Notes: generated by a model from the letters alone, not told the origin. Shown: positions 23,381 to 31,570, counted from the stretch's first letter. The stretch is 36,322 nucleotides of DNA from Bacteroidota bacterium (GCA_005788035.1 SXZI01000051.1:1-36322), one strand, 5' to 3'. Program-made: numbers and translations.

Positions 23381-25174
23381 TTAGAAATTAAACAGCATTT
23401 GTAATGATGGAAGAACGATTGTTTGTTCTTCCCATGGTTTTGGATCGCGAAGAGCAGTCTGGAAATATTGTGCTTGGAAACGTAAATCAAATCCATTCAC
23501 AACAGGAACTTGTGCCCATACATCACCTGAAACGCAACCATCAAAAAACTGCATGGAAGCACCCCAAGGCACTGTGCGAGATCTATTCATAAATTCAATA
23601 CGACCTGAAAGACCAGCAACTACTTCTGAACCTTTTAGTCCACTCATCGCTGCAACTTTCAATTGATCAAAACGATTGAGAATTGCCAAATCTTCATAGG
23701 AATATTGATCCACTTGACGATTCTTCTTTTCGTAAACCGGACGACCATTATTGTCATTGCCATTTTGTTGTTCCAATTCAGCATAACGTTGAATGACATA
23801 CATCGTTGCTCCAAGTTTGAATCGGAAGAATGCTGTTCTGTCAATATCAACTGCAAATGAATAATGCGCTTGGGCATGGAAGCGCGGCAAATAACTCAAA
23901 TCAAGATTTCTGTATGAAGCCGAGTCAGATGTTCCACTTGTATTTCGACCTGCAAACATGAACTGTGTCGCAATCGGATTGACTGCTGCGGGACCAAATA
24001 CATAGCTTCCATTAAAATTGAACACACCACCTTGATTAAGAAGCTTAATTGGGAAATCAAGTGACCCATAAATACCAAGTCCGGCATTTGTCAATTTACG
24101 TTGTGCACTGAATACATCTGTAGCCAATGAAGACCAACCATTTGTTGGAAGAACAATTCCAAATTTGTTTGATTGCCACATGACATTGAGCGTCATGCGT
24201 TCACTCCACAATGATGGATAATTGATCTCGGGCATTCCATAGCGAAGCTCAACTCCATATAATGGAAGATGCTTATTATACACTCGCTTTACTGTAGAAT
24301 CGCCTTCACCTTCTTCAGGAATGAGATTTCCCTCTTCATCAAATTCTTCGAGTTTCCCATAATGACGGAAACGAATCAAATCGAATAATCCAATAGTCAA
24401 TTCATTGGGCGCATTATATTCTTGTGGTTGTCCATCGGTGATACGCAGATATTGCTGTATATCATCTTCATTGATTGGATATGTTGTACCATATTTCTGA
24501 GGGAGAAATGTAGCATCTGCTCCAATTCCTTGAGCTTCAGCAGTGATGTTTTCAGCATCATTCTGAAGAATTTTTCTCTCAAGATATTCATAGAGCGTTT
24601 TTGCAATTCCAAGTGTATCCGGAGAACTCACTTTTTGCAAATCATTCGCCAAGAAAATACCCTTTGGAGGATCAATGATTTCATCAATCTTAGCAACCAT
24701 CTCTTTATTGCCAGATGTAAGCAATCCGATGATTTCAAATGGTTCGCCAACTCTGAATCGAGTTGTTACAACATAAGCACGGCTAAAGAGCTCATCTTGC
24801 CATTTTGTATAGAGACGATAGTATTTTTCATATTCTCTATCATCATTGTTCATGTTGCCACCACCATTGTTCTTCAAGAAGAGTGCAACATCTGCCTCAC
24901 CTTCATCAATGGCTTCTTGAATAGCATCCTTTTTCTTGGATCTATTGGCAGCAGCATTAGCTTTTGGCTCAGGTACGCCCAATAAGGGATTGATTGCTGT
25001 TACGGTTGGATCATCAACCTGAAACAGGAATACATTAGAGTATCTATAACTCTTGAATTTTCCGAGGATTGATCGGATCTGTGCAGTTTGTTGCGCTTGC
25101 ATTTGCACTGCAGCAAAGACCATCAGGCAAAGCATGGGAAGTACTGCCATTGGTCGAACAAATCTTGAACTCAT
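23381..25174 (-). CDS. Outer-membrane beta-barrel protein with charged N-terminal domain
   Basis: 597 residues, no family recognised. Signal peptide 'LPMLCLMVFAAVQMQAQ'; residues 30-290 are a highly charged domain with Lys/Asp/Glu runs and an Asn-rich segment ('KNNGGGNMNNDD' near 105), including 'RVGEPFEIIGLL' and 'TLYEYLERKI'; from about 300 the sequence becomes strand-like ('LPLYGVELRYGMPE', 'NFNGSYVFGP', 'FRFKLGATMYVIQRY', 'GFDLRFQAQYFQTAL') and ends in 'LQMLFNF', with the terminal Phe favoured by the BAM machine. ATG start with GGAG about 10 bases upstream. It lies 44 bases after the GldM-like gene, which argues for a shared transcript and shared function. Confidence 0.75.
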   Translation of the reverse strand: MSSRFVRPMAVLPMLCLMVFAAVQMQAQQTAQIRSILGKFKSYRYSNVFLFQVDDPTVTAINPLLGVPEPKANAAANRSKKKDAIQEAIDEGEADVALFLKNNGGGNMNNDDREYEKYYRLYTKWQDELFSRAYVVTTRFRVGEPFEIIGLLTSGNKEMVAKIDEIIDPPKGIFLANDLQKVSSPDTLGIAKTLYEYLERKILQNDAENITAEAQGIGADATFLPQKYGTTYPINEDDIQQYLRITDGQPQEYNAPNELTIGLFDLIRFRHYGKLEEFDEEGNLIPEEGEGDSTVKRVYNKHLPLYGVELRYGMPEINYPSLWSERMTLNVMWQSNKFGIVLPTNGWSSLATDVFSAQRKLTNAGLGIYGSLDFPIKLLNQGGVFNFNGSYVFGPAAVNPIATQFMFAGRNTSGTSDSASYRNLDLSYLPRFHAQAHYSFAVDIDRTAFFRFKLGATMYVIQRYAELEQQNGNDNNGRPVYEKKNRQVDQYSYEDLAILNRFDQLKVAAMSGLKGSEVVAGLSGRIEFMNRSRTVPWGASMQFFDGCVSGDVWAQVPVVNGFDLRFQAQYFQTALRDPKPWEEQTIVLPSLQMLFNF

Positions 25175-25218
25175 TATCTGCTTTCTCCGGGATTACGTGG
25201 GGGATAGCATGAAAAAAA

Positions 25219-27417
25219 TTAAAATACGATGTTAAACTTGCAAGACTTGGATGCTTCAGGAGATGTTTCTCCACTTGGCAATTGTGCAGCAGCCTTGGCT
25301 TGTATCTTGATAGAACCTCCGGTTCCGCGTGGTATTGGAAGCTTTCCATCGAGTCTGTAACTCTGGGTCCACTTTCCACTAGTAAGCTTTGGCTCACCAA
25401 CTGGTACCACTTTGTAACCTTTGATGTTCTGTTCCTTCACTTCAAACTTGACACCTTTGATAGTTGCAGTGATGTCGGCATAAGTTGGCGCCTTGATTTC
25501 GACATTCACGAAGAATATCGGAGTCTTAGCATCCGTGATGCGCGATGCATCTCCACAAACAACACGTGGGCGCTTCGGACCTGGTTGCGCTTCAACTGCA
25601 CTTGAGCCATCTGTTGGGAATATCTGAACTTGAATTGACTGATCTTTTGGATCTTGCCAAACAATGCGAACACTAACGCGATCAGCATCAATCGGAATAT
25701 TATATCCATCATTTGCTCCAACTTGCAAGCCAACGACCGGTGATTTCTTGGTCGTACCATCAATGATGGTTCTAAATTGGCTACCCGGAATCGTGCTTCC
25801 TGAAGTTGGAACGGCAGTGAATTCAACTGCATCACCCTTGGACAATGACTTGACCAATCCGGTGATTTCTTCTTCATTTTTCACATCATCGCCTTCTTCA
25901 GTTTTGACTGTTGCCAAACCGGTTGCGAAGATTTTCAAATTCATTTCTTCAACGACTGTCTTCCCTGCTGATGACAATGAAGCAGTCATTTTATATTCAC
26001 CTGGTGATAAATCACGGTTGATTTCAACTTTATAGCGACCAGCTTTTCCATTCGTGCTCGTAGGTCCAACTTTGGTTATGCTCACTCCTGATGTTGAACC
26101 ATTGAATTGAATGGATGGAGTTGCTTTATCATAAAGGTTAGCTACGAATGTTGCAACGTATTTTCCGGCTTTGTCGAATGAATACAATTGACCATTGTCA
26201 TCCCAAGTGATAATTGGATCTTCTTGCTCAATCTCTGGTTGCTGAACAAAAATGTCAATCTCAATGCTACCCTTATTTTGGTCAAATGTGGTATATCTAC
26301 CCGGTGATAGAAGCTTCGCGATATAGCCGAATAAATCGATCCGGCTGGTATTTTGAGCAACTTTATCACCTCCACCATCAATGACTTTCTTCTTAGCGGC
26401 TTCCAATTGATCATTGAACTTGTCGAGATCCAATGAACCATTTGCAAAAGCATCTGCTGAAGGAATACCTGTTCCTGATAATTGATCTGATAATTGGCGC
26501 TGAACGCTTCTCAAATCCTTTACCTTCAATTGAACAGTACCAATATTTACTTTTTGATCATCTTTCAATGAATTGAATTTCTGTTCAGCAGAAATACCCA
26601 TGATACGATTCGTCTGTGAACTGAAACGCAATTTATACCAACCCGGTTTGCTCGGTGGTTGGAAATTGCAGACAAAAGCTCGTTTTGTCAATTTTCCATT
26701 GTTCGATTGACGTAGTCTATCTGTTTTCTCTACTGAATAACCAAATATGCGATTCACTCTCGCAGAATCAGGTGGAGCAAATTGAGCAATATCACCTGTT
26801 TTCACTGATGACTCACCATATGATGGCTCTTTGAAATCCTTCATGGATTTTGTGCTCAATTCCAATTTGCGAGTTGCCTGCAATTCCCAAGTTTCTGTTG
26901 AGGTTGCATTCGGCGGATTCGCAAGTCTCATCCCCGATTGTGGAGATGATTGAACTTTCTTGAATTCAGAGGCCGGAGGTGAAGGAGGAACATCCACTTC
27001 TTTACTTGGATGAAAATACACCTCATACTGCAATTCCTGAACATTCGCGAGTTTTTTGAGTGTCTCTATTTTTTCTTTTTTCTGAGCATCATCCATTCCA
27101 TCCATATTCAATGCTGATGCAACGTCTGTAACACCAACTTCGATATAATATGTACGAAACTTTTTGAAATACTTTCTTTGCTCTTCTGGGAGTTTTTCTG
27201 ACAAAACAATGGCATCCTGAGGTCTCGTATTGATACCTTCGGTTCCAGCACCTGACTGCAACTGCGTCAGAATACTCTCAACGATGCGCATTGATTCCTG
27301 CTGCTTTTTTACTAGATGCTCCTCAGCTTCATCGCGTTCAACGATGATGATGAGAAGTTCCAGAATAACTGCAAGATAGAGAACGAAATAAACCTTTCCG
27401 GCTCCGCCTTTTGACAT
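25219..27417 (-). CDS. GldM/PorM-like protein: one TM helix plus long periplasmic multi-domain region
   Basis: 732 residues. The N-terminus has a single membrane helix about residues 9-26 ('VYFVLYLAVILELLIII') with a buried Glu20 and then a charged helical segment ('VERDEAEEHLVKKQQES'). The rest has no further TM: a helical part to about 150, then several beta-rich, Ig-like modules ('GKYVATFVANLYDKATPSI', 'AGRYKVEINRDLSPGEYKM', and a C-terminal module ending 'KSCKFNIVF'). This layout is that of GldM/PorM, the periplasm-spanning shaft of the T9SS/gliding motor, although sequence identity is not obvious and it is longer than usual (about 520). Good GGAG ribosome-binding site about 8 bases before the ATG. 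Inference: first gene of an envelope cluster. GldL, GldK and GldN are not seen next to it, so a different anchored periplasmic protein remains possible. Confidence 0.5.
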   Translation of the reverse strand: MSKGGAGKVYFVLYLAVILELLIIIVERDEAEEHLVKKQQESMRIVESILTQLQSGAGTEGINTRPQDAIVLSEKLPEEQRKYFKKFRTYYIEVGVTDVASALNMDGMDDAQKKEKIETLKKLANVQELQYEVYFHPSKEVDVPPSPPASEFKKVQSSPQSGMRLANPPNATSTETWELQATRKLELSTKSMKDFKEPSYGESSVKTGDIAQFAPPDSARVNRIFGYSVEKTDRLRQSNNGKLTKRAFVCNFQPPSKPGWYKLRFSSQTNRIMGISAEQKFNSLKDDQKVNIGTVQLKVKDLRSVQRQLSDQLSGTGIPSADAFANGSLDLDKFNDQLEAAKKKVIDGGGDKVAQNTSRIDLFGYIAKLLSPGRYTTFDQNKGSIEIDIFVQQPEIEQEDPIITWDDNGQLYSFDKAGKYVATFVANLYDKATPSIQFNGSTSGVSITKVGPTSTNGKAGRYKVEINRDLSPGEYKMTASLSSAGKTVVEEMNLKIFATGLATVKTEEGDDVKNEEEITGLVKSLSKGDAVEFTAVPTSGSTIPGSQFRTIIDGTTKKSPVVGLQVGANDGYNIPIDADRVSVRIVWQDPKDQSIQVQIFPTDGSSAVEAQPGPKRPRVVCGDASRITDAKTPIFFVNVEIKAPTYADITATIKGVKFEVKEQNIKGYKVVPVGEPKLTSGKWTQSYRLDGKLPIPRGTGGSIKIQAKAAAQLPSGETSPEASKSCKFNIVF

Positions 27418-27459
27418 ATCTTGACTCCGCTTGAAGACCTAAGACAGTAATGCAATGAT

Positions 27460-27603
27460 ACAAATGCCAATCGTGATTGTCATTTGTCTTTGTTTAAGTG
27501 TGTTGTATTGATGCCATAAGCCCTGTGATCACATCACAAGGCTTACTTTCATCATGCATACCACGAATAAATCCGTGGTAAGCTCTTTGGTCGAAACCAA
27601 AGA
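27460..27603. other. Run of four hairpins in an intergenic region
   Basis: Four perfect or near-perfect inverted repeats in 144 bp: 27460-27487 (7 bp + 4 bp, one mismatch, 4-base loop); 27517-27545 (TAAGCC c TGTGAT cac ATCACA a GGCTTA, 6+6 bp with one mismatch); 27559-27580 (TACCACG / CGTGGTA, 8-base loop); 27584-27603 (TCTTTGGT-cgaa-ACCAAAGA, 8 bp). None is followed by a convincing T run on either strand. They lie after the small Cys-rich gene and before the GldM-like gene, so on the minus strand they may form a structured leader, a processed RNA, or a block between transcription units. Confidence 0.6.
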
Positions 27604-27611
27604 ACTCTAAT

Positions 27612-27845
27612 TTAGTTTTTAGGTGCTACTTCTTTCTTTGTATTGTCAGCAGAAGTTTTTGAGCAATTGTCGCCCTTCGCTTCTTTTGAACTCATCTTCT
27701 TTTTGCAGCAAGCCATACCATCTTCTTTGGAGGCTTCTTTTGCACATTCTGCCTTTGATTTTGTACCGCAATCAGCAGTCATAATTACAGGCGCTGCGAT
27801 GAACGCACTCAATACAAATGCCATGATCATATTTTTGGCTCTCAT
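27612..27845 (-). CDS. Small secreted Cys/Lys-rich protein, 77 residues
   Basis: Not recognised as a named family. A signal peptide covers about residues 1-24 ('NMIMAFVLSAFIAAPVIMTA'), leaving a mature peptide of about 53 residues that is 20-25 percent Lys and has five Cys: Cys26, Cys34, the pair Cys46-Cys47 ('GMACCKKKM') and Cys61. ATG start with a GGAG ribosome-binding site 5 bases upstream. The Cys and Lys content suggests metal binding or a disulfide-stabilised periplasmic peptide, but no specific role can be claimed. It borders the candidate origin on one side and the hairpin run on the other. Confidence 0.75.
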   Translation of the reverse strand: MRAKNMIMAFVLSAFIAAPVIMTADCGTKSKAECAKEASKEDGMACCKKKMSSKEAKGDNCSKTSADNTKKEVAPKN

Positions 27846-27865
27846 GGTAACTCCATATGGATATA

Positions 27866-27874
27866 TGTGGATAA
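27866..27874 (-). promoter_or_regulatory. DnaA box (perfect)
   Basis: TGTGGATAA on the plus strand, the reverse complement of the perfect box TTATCCACA. It lies 21 bases upstream of the small secreted protein gene start, within its likely promoter region. Confidence 0.75.
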
Positions 27875-28078
27875 TTCTACTGAAAGAACAAGAGGTTCTT
27901 CGTCACTGAAACGCAATATATTGATTAACTACCCCATGGACAAAGAATTTTTCGATTCAAAGGTGCTCTGAATCATCACCTGCCATTAATATGACAATGG
28001 AATGACCGTATTCCTAACAAGGTAAAATCAAAAGTTATCAACATCATCTAATGACTTGAAACATCACATCCTATGCGT

Positions 28079-28087
28079 TTTTCCACA
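28079..28087 (+). promoter_or_regulatory. DnaA box (TTTTCCACA)
   Basis: TTTTCCACA fits the general DnaA-box consensus TTWTNCACA and has the same orientation as the perfect box at 28128-28136. Confidence 0.6.
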
Positions 28088-28117
28088 TAATTCCATAGTT
28101 TAGGGGGTTATTCTCAT

Positions 28118-28136
28118 TGTGAATAAGTTATCCACA
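28118..28136. promoter_or_regulatory. Inverted pair of DnaA boxes
   Basis: TGTGAATAAGTTATCCACA: a box on the minus strand (28118-28126) and a perfect box on the plus strand (28128-28136) separated by one base, giving a 19-bp near-palindrome with a single mismatched pair. It ends 13 bases before the start codon of the cysteine desulfurase gene. Confidence 0.75.
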
Positions 28137-28149
28137 TTTCCTGATTTTG

Positions 28150-29280
28150 ATGATCTATCTTGATAATTCGGCCACGACGCACATTGATGAAGAAATTTTG
28201 GATGCAATGTTGCCCTGGATGAGGGATTTTTTTGGAAATCCATCTTCGGCTTATGCACTTGGGAGAAAAGCTAGAGTGGCAATTGAAGAAGCAAGGGAGG
28301 AAATTGCTGCATCAATGAATGCTCATCCTGCAGAATTACTATTTACAAGCGGGGGAACTGAGGCAAATAATGCGATTTTGAAAAGTTGTTGCATCGAATC
28401 AGGACTCACAAATGCATTGGCGATTTCAGCGATTGAACATCATGCTGTTTCTCATCCATCGGAATGGCTTGCAGTTCAAGGATTTACAGTAAAGATACTT
28501 GGGGTTGATTCGCTTGGGATTGTAGAACAACATTGGTATGAAGCATTGCCTTCAGAGAATACGCTTATTAGTATCATGCAAGCAAATAATGAGACCGGTG
28601 TGATACAACAGATTGATACGATACGCGCAATGATTCCTGAACAATCATTCATTCATACAGATGCCGTGCAGAGTTTTGGGAAAATACCTATCGATGTCCA
28701 GCAATTGGGCATTGACTTTCTTTCCGTATCCGCCCATAAAATTCATGGTCCTAAAGGAATTGGGGCCATGTATATCAGAAAAGGAATTGATTTTAAGTCT
28801 CATCAGCATGGTGGTGGACAAGAGAGAAACAGAAGGGCCGGCACCGAATCTCCGGCTTTGATCGTGGGTTTCCAAATTGCGGTACGCAATGCCATCCGTG
28901 AGATGGAATCAAGACATCAACATATGCGATCTTTGCAGCTACTCATGCGTTCTTTGTTGAAGGAACACATACCGCAAGCAAGAATAAATACACCCGAGAA
29001 CCCCGCTTCAAGCCTACCTTCCATCATGAATGTTTCATTTCAGCATATCAATGATGGAGAGGCGATTCTCCAATTAATGGATATGGCTGGAATAGCAGTG
29101 TCAAACGGATCGGCATGTGTATCGGGAAGCCAACAGCCCTCACATGTATTGAAGGCACTTGGGTTGAGCGATCAAGAGGCAAAAGCCGCAGTTCGATTCT
29201 CTTTTAGTAAGGATAATACTGAAGAGGAAATCACTGAGGCAGTATTGGAACTGAAACATATCATTGCTTCTTTGTCTTGA
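28150..29280 (+). CDS. Cysteine desulfurase (NifS/IscS type)
   Basis: 376 residues from the ATG at 28150 (a TTG one codon earlier is less likely). It is a PLP-dependent aminotransferase-fold enzyme that takes sulfur from cysteine for iron-sulfur clusters or tRNA thiolation. Seen: 'YLDNSATT' start, 'GGTEANN' at 68-74, 'IEHHAV' at 95-100, 'HTDAVQSFGK' at 169-178, the PLP Lys197 in 'SAHKIHGPKGIG', and the catalytic Cys323 in the flexible loop 'SNGSACVSGSQQPSHVL', which marks class I (NifS/IscS). No iscU or other cluster genes adjoin it. Its 3' end overlaps the convergent ComEA-like gene by 20 bases. Its start lies next to a DnaA-box pair, so DnaA could affect its transcription. Confidence 0.95.
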   Translation: MIYLDNSATTHIDEEILDAMLPWMRDFFGNPSSAYALGRKARVAIEEAREEIAASMNAHPAELLFTSGGTEANNAILKSCCIESGLTNALAISAIEHHAVSHPSEWLAVQGFTVKILGVDSLGIVEQHWYEALPSENTLISIMQANNETGVIQQIDTIRAMIPEQSFIHTDAVQSFGKIPIDVQQLGIDFLSVSAHKIHGPKGIGAMYIRKGIDFKSHQHGGGQERNRRAGTESPALIVGFQIAVRNAIREMESRHQHMRSLQLLMRSLLKEHIPQARINTPENPASSLPSIMNVSFQHINDGEAILQLMDMAGIAVSNGSACVSGSQQPSHVLKALGLSDQEAKAAVRFSFSKDNTEEEITEAVLELKHIIASLS

Positions 29281-29806
29281 TTGGCTTATCACCAATCTGC
29301 AAGTATGGTTTCATCTTTGCGAATTTCTTATCTCCGATTCCTTTCACATTCATGATGTCCTCAATAGTCGAAAAGGATTGCTGCTTACGATAAGCAAGTA
29401 TTTTTTCCGCAGTAGATGGACCAATTCCGGGCAATTGCATGAATTCTTGCGCACTTGCAGTATTGATATTGATTATGCTCGGTTGTTTTATTGTTTTTTG
29501 GGGATATGTCGGCCTGATTCCGGCATCAAGTAAAGAAGGAATGGTGTCTTTTGTTGAGTCTACCGAAAGCATTTGCTCTAGTCTTTTGTCTTCGGCTTTT
29601 ATGATACTATCGATGATGAAATGAGCACGAGTCATGCCATCGTGAGCTCTGATTCCCTGCATGCTTATGACCCCTGTTCTTCGAATAATCATGCCCGTCA
29701 ATCCACCACTGATCAATATAATCAAGATTACAACTTCTTGTCTTGTCATACCGAAAGCAGATTGCAAAAGCATCCGTAATTGCTCTCCGACCTTTTTGCT
29801 TGTCAT
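29261..29806 (-). CDS. ComEA-like membrane-anchored helix-hairpin-helix protein
   Basis: 181 residues from the ATG at 29804-29806, which has AGGGGA about 8 bases upstream; a longer GTG-started frame would overlap dnaJ. It has one membrane helix near residues 24-42 ('VVILIILISGGLTGMII'), a linker of about 75 residues, and a C-terminal pair of helix-hairpin-helix motifs: 'ININTASAQEFMQLPGIGPS' and 'FSTIEDIMNVKGIGDKKFAK'. ComEA-type proteins bind incoming DNA at the outside of the inner membrane during transformation. The linker is longer than in many relatives and no other competence gene is nearby, so DNA uptake is only the family-level guess. Distal to grpE-dnaJ, 28 bases after dnaJ; 3' end overlaps the cysteine desulfurase gene. 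Confidence 0.88.
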   Translation of the reverse strand: MTSKKVGEQLRMLLQSAFGMTRQEVVILIILISGGLTGMIIRRTGVISMQGIRAHDGMTRAHFIIDSIIKAEDKRLEQMLSVDSTKDTIPSLLDAGIRPTYPQKTIKQPSIININTASAQEFMQLPGIGPSTAEKILAYRKQQSFSTIEDIMNVKGIGDKKFAKMKPYLQIGDKPIKTKKQ

Positions 29807-29834
29807 TGAAATGTCCCCTGAAATCGTTAATCGA

Positions 29835-31016
29835 TCAACCGGAAAAAGCACCTTTCATTCGTTCAAAAAATGCGGATGAGCCATGCCCTGAATGCTCGTC
29901 TCCATAGGTTCTTTCCGGATTAATATGCTCGGATTGAGCCAGTTCTTTCAATATTTTCTTTTCATCACTTGACAGACTTGTTGGAACATGTACATTCACA
30001 TGTACATGTTGATGACCTCGTCCGCCGGCCTGCAAATGCTTTATTCCCTTTTCCTTCAATGTTATAACAGTGCCTGGTTGAGTACCTGCTTTTACTTGTA
30101 TTTCTTCAACACCATAGAGAGTCGGGACTTGAACTTTCGCGCCCAAGGCTGCTTCAGGATAACTTACAACCAACTCGAAGAGAATATCATCTTGCTCGCG
30201 AATGAAATGCGGATGATCTTTTTCTTCGATCACGATGAGTACATCCCCTGCCTGACCGCCGCGTTTACCGGCATTGCCCCTGCCTCGAAGTGGTATATAA
30301 TTACCTTCGCTTACTCCGGCCGGAATATCAACGGTTTCTGTGGTCTCACCCGTGATTCTTCCTTCACCGGAGCATGTACCACACATGTCTTTGATGATTT
30401 TTCCTGAACCTGAGCAATTTGCACATGGTGCGATATTCACAAATTGACCAAACATTGAACGAGATATTTGGCGTACTTCACCGGCGCCATTGCATGCCGT
30501 GCAAGTTATATATCCCGAACCACCTTTGGCACCTGTTCCAGAACATGAATCACATGTGCAGTATTTTTTGATTTTCAGCGTTTTTGATACACCCATAGCA
30601 ATCTCTTCCAATGTCAATTGCATGCGAACACGCATGTCCTGACCGGGCTGCCCCATGGATTGGGATCTTCTTTGCTGTCCACCACCAAAAAATTCATCAA
30701 AAATGGAATTACCGCCGCCACCGCCAAAGAATTGATTGAAGACACTAAACACATCATTCATGTTTTGATATGAATGAAAATCTTGCCCGCTCTTCATGCC
30801 ATCATGACCATATCTATCATATCGAGCGCGTTTATTGTCATCACTCAATACTTCAAAAGCTTCAGTTGCTTCTTTGAATTTTTCTTCGGCTTCTTTATTG
30901 TCCGGATTGCGATCTGGATGATATTGCAATGCTAGCTTTCTATATGATGATTTAATCTCATCGGCTCCAGCCTGCTTGCTCAATCCGAGCACTTCATAAT
31001 AATCTCTTTTACTCAT
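29835..31016 (-). CDS. dnaJ: Chaperone protein DnaJ
   Basis: 393 residues, type I DnaJ with all parts: J domain 1-70 with His33-Pro-Asp35, a Gly/Phe-rich region about 75-115 ('[17 protein letters not shown]'), four zinc-finger CxxCxGxG repeats (Cys155/158, 172/175, 198/201 and 212/215), and two C-terminal beta-sandwich substrate domains. It brings unfolded clients to DnaK and stimulates its ATPase in the cytoplasm. It follows grpE after 14 bases in a two- or three-gene operon; dnaK is not in the window. The third repeat reads 'CANCSGSG', normal for the family. Confidence 0.98.
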   Translation of the reverse strand: MSKRDYYEVLGLSKQAGADEIKSSYRKLALQYHPDRNPDNKEAEEKFKEATEAFEVLSDDNKRARYDRYGHDGMKSGQDFHSYQNMNDVFSVFNQFFGGGGGNSIFDEFFGGGQQRRSQSMGQPGQDMRVRMQLTLEEIAMGVSKTLKIKKYCTCDSCSGTGAKGGSGYITCTACNGAGEVRQISRSMFGQFVNIAPCANCSGSGKIIKDMCGTCSGEGRITGETTETVDIPAGVSEGNYIPLRGRGNAGKRGGQAGDVLIVIEEKDHPHFIREQDDILFELVVSYPEAALGAKVQVPTLYGVEEIQVKAGTQPGTVITLKEKGIKHLQAGGRGHQHVHVNVHVPTSLSSDEKKILKELAQSEHINPERTYGDEHSGHGSSAFFERMKGAFSG

Positions 31017-31030
31017 TGCATTCCATATAA

Positions 31031-31570
31031 TTAATCGGGACTTCCGGCTGATGTGACAACCTTCGTGTGCCGTATCACTTTTTCTCTCAATGTATATCCA
31101 CGCTGAATTTCTTGAAGAATATGCCCCTCAGGTGCATCATTGGAAGGCATATGTGCAAGTGCTTCATGCACTTCAACATTGAATGGCTCTCCTGGTGAAG
31201 TTACAATAGGTGAAACTCCTGCTTCTTCGAATATCTTAATTGCTTTCGCATAAATCATCTCCACACCTTTCAAAAACCCATCAGGATCTATGGATTGTTT
31301 TGCTGCCTCCAAAGCTACATGCAAATCATCAACAACCGGAAGCATTTTCAGGATGAGATGCTCATTCGCAAAGTCAATGAGGTCTTGCTTTTCCTTCATT
31401 GTTCTTTTGCGATAATTCTCAAATTCAGCTGATTTTCTCAATAATTGATCGCGAAAATCATCTCGTTCAAGAAGGATGCTCTCCAATGCAGACAACTCAG
31501 TTCCAGAGTTTTCTGCTGATTCACCTTTGTTTTGCTCGTCAGATGCAGACATGTCTAAATCTTCATTCAT
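31031..31570 (-). CDS. grpE: Nucleotide exchange factor GrpE
   Basis: 179 residues. An acidic, disordered N-terminus, a long helix ('[19 protein letters not shown]') and the C-terminal beta domain with '[20 protein letters not shown]' and '[20 protein letters not shown]' and '[18 protein letters not shown]' are the GrpE signatures. It releases ADP from DnaK. ATG start; first gene of the grpE-dnaJ-ComEA-like unit, with a TAnnTTTG element 45 bases upstream. No CIRCE operator (TTAGCACTC-N9-GAGTGCTAA) was seen ahead of it. Confidence 0.97.
   Translation of the reverse strand: MNEDLDMSASDEQNKGESAENSGTELSALESILLERDDFRDQLLRKSAEFENYRKRTMKEKQDLIDFANEHLILKMLPVVDDLHVALEAAKQSIDPDGFLKGVEMIYAKAIKIFEEAGVSPIVTSPGEPFNVEVHEALAHMPSNDAPEGHILQEIQRGYTLREKVIRHTKVVTSAGSPD

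Larger units (their letters stand above)
27846..28149. other. Candidate replication origin (oriC) with DnaA-box cluster
   Basis: A gene-free 304-bp stretch between divergent genes. It holds two perfect DnaA boxes (TTATCCACA: 27866-27874 minus, 28128-28136 plus), two more that fit the TTWTNCACA consensus (28079-28087 plus, TTTTCCACA; 28118-28126 minus, TTATTCACA), and one with a single mismatch (28035-28043, TTATCAACA). With uniform base use about 0.02 consensus matches would be expected in this length; four are present. AT-rich tracts (for example 27943-27960) could serve as the unwinding element. dnaA itself is not in the window, and rpmH-rnpA, often near oriC, lies 26 kb away. Almost all genes to the left point leftward, as expected of the leading strand. 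Confidence 0.65.

Noticed and set aside
24422-24985. 187-codon frame on the plus strand, antisense to the 597-residue barrel gene
   Set aside because: Cys/Ile/Phe-rich translation without domain features; it is the shadow of a real gene with signal peptide and ribosome-binding site.
27524-27538. TGTGATCACATCACA resembles a CRP operator
   Set aside because: The half-sites TGTGA and TCACA are separated by 5 bases, not the 6 that CRP needs, and the sequence is better explained as the upper stem of a longer hairpin.
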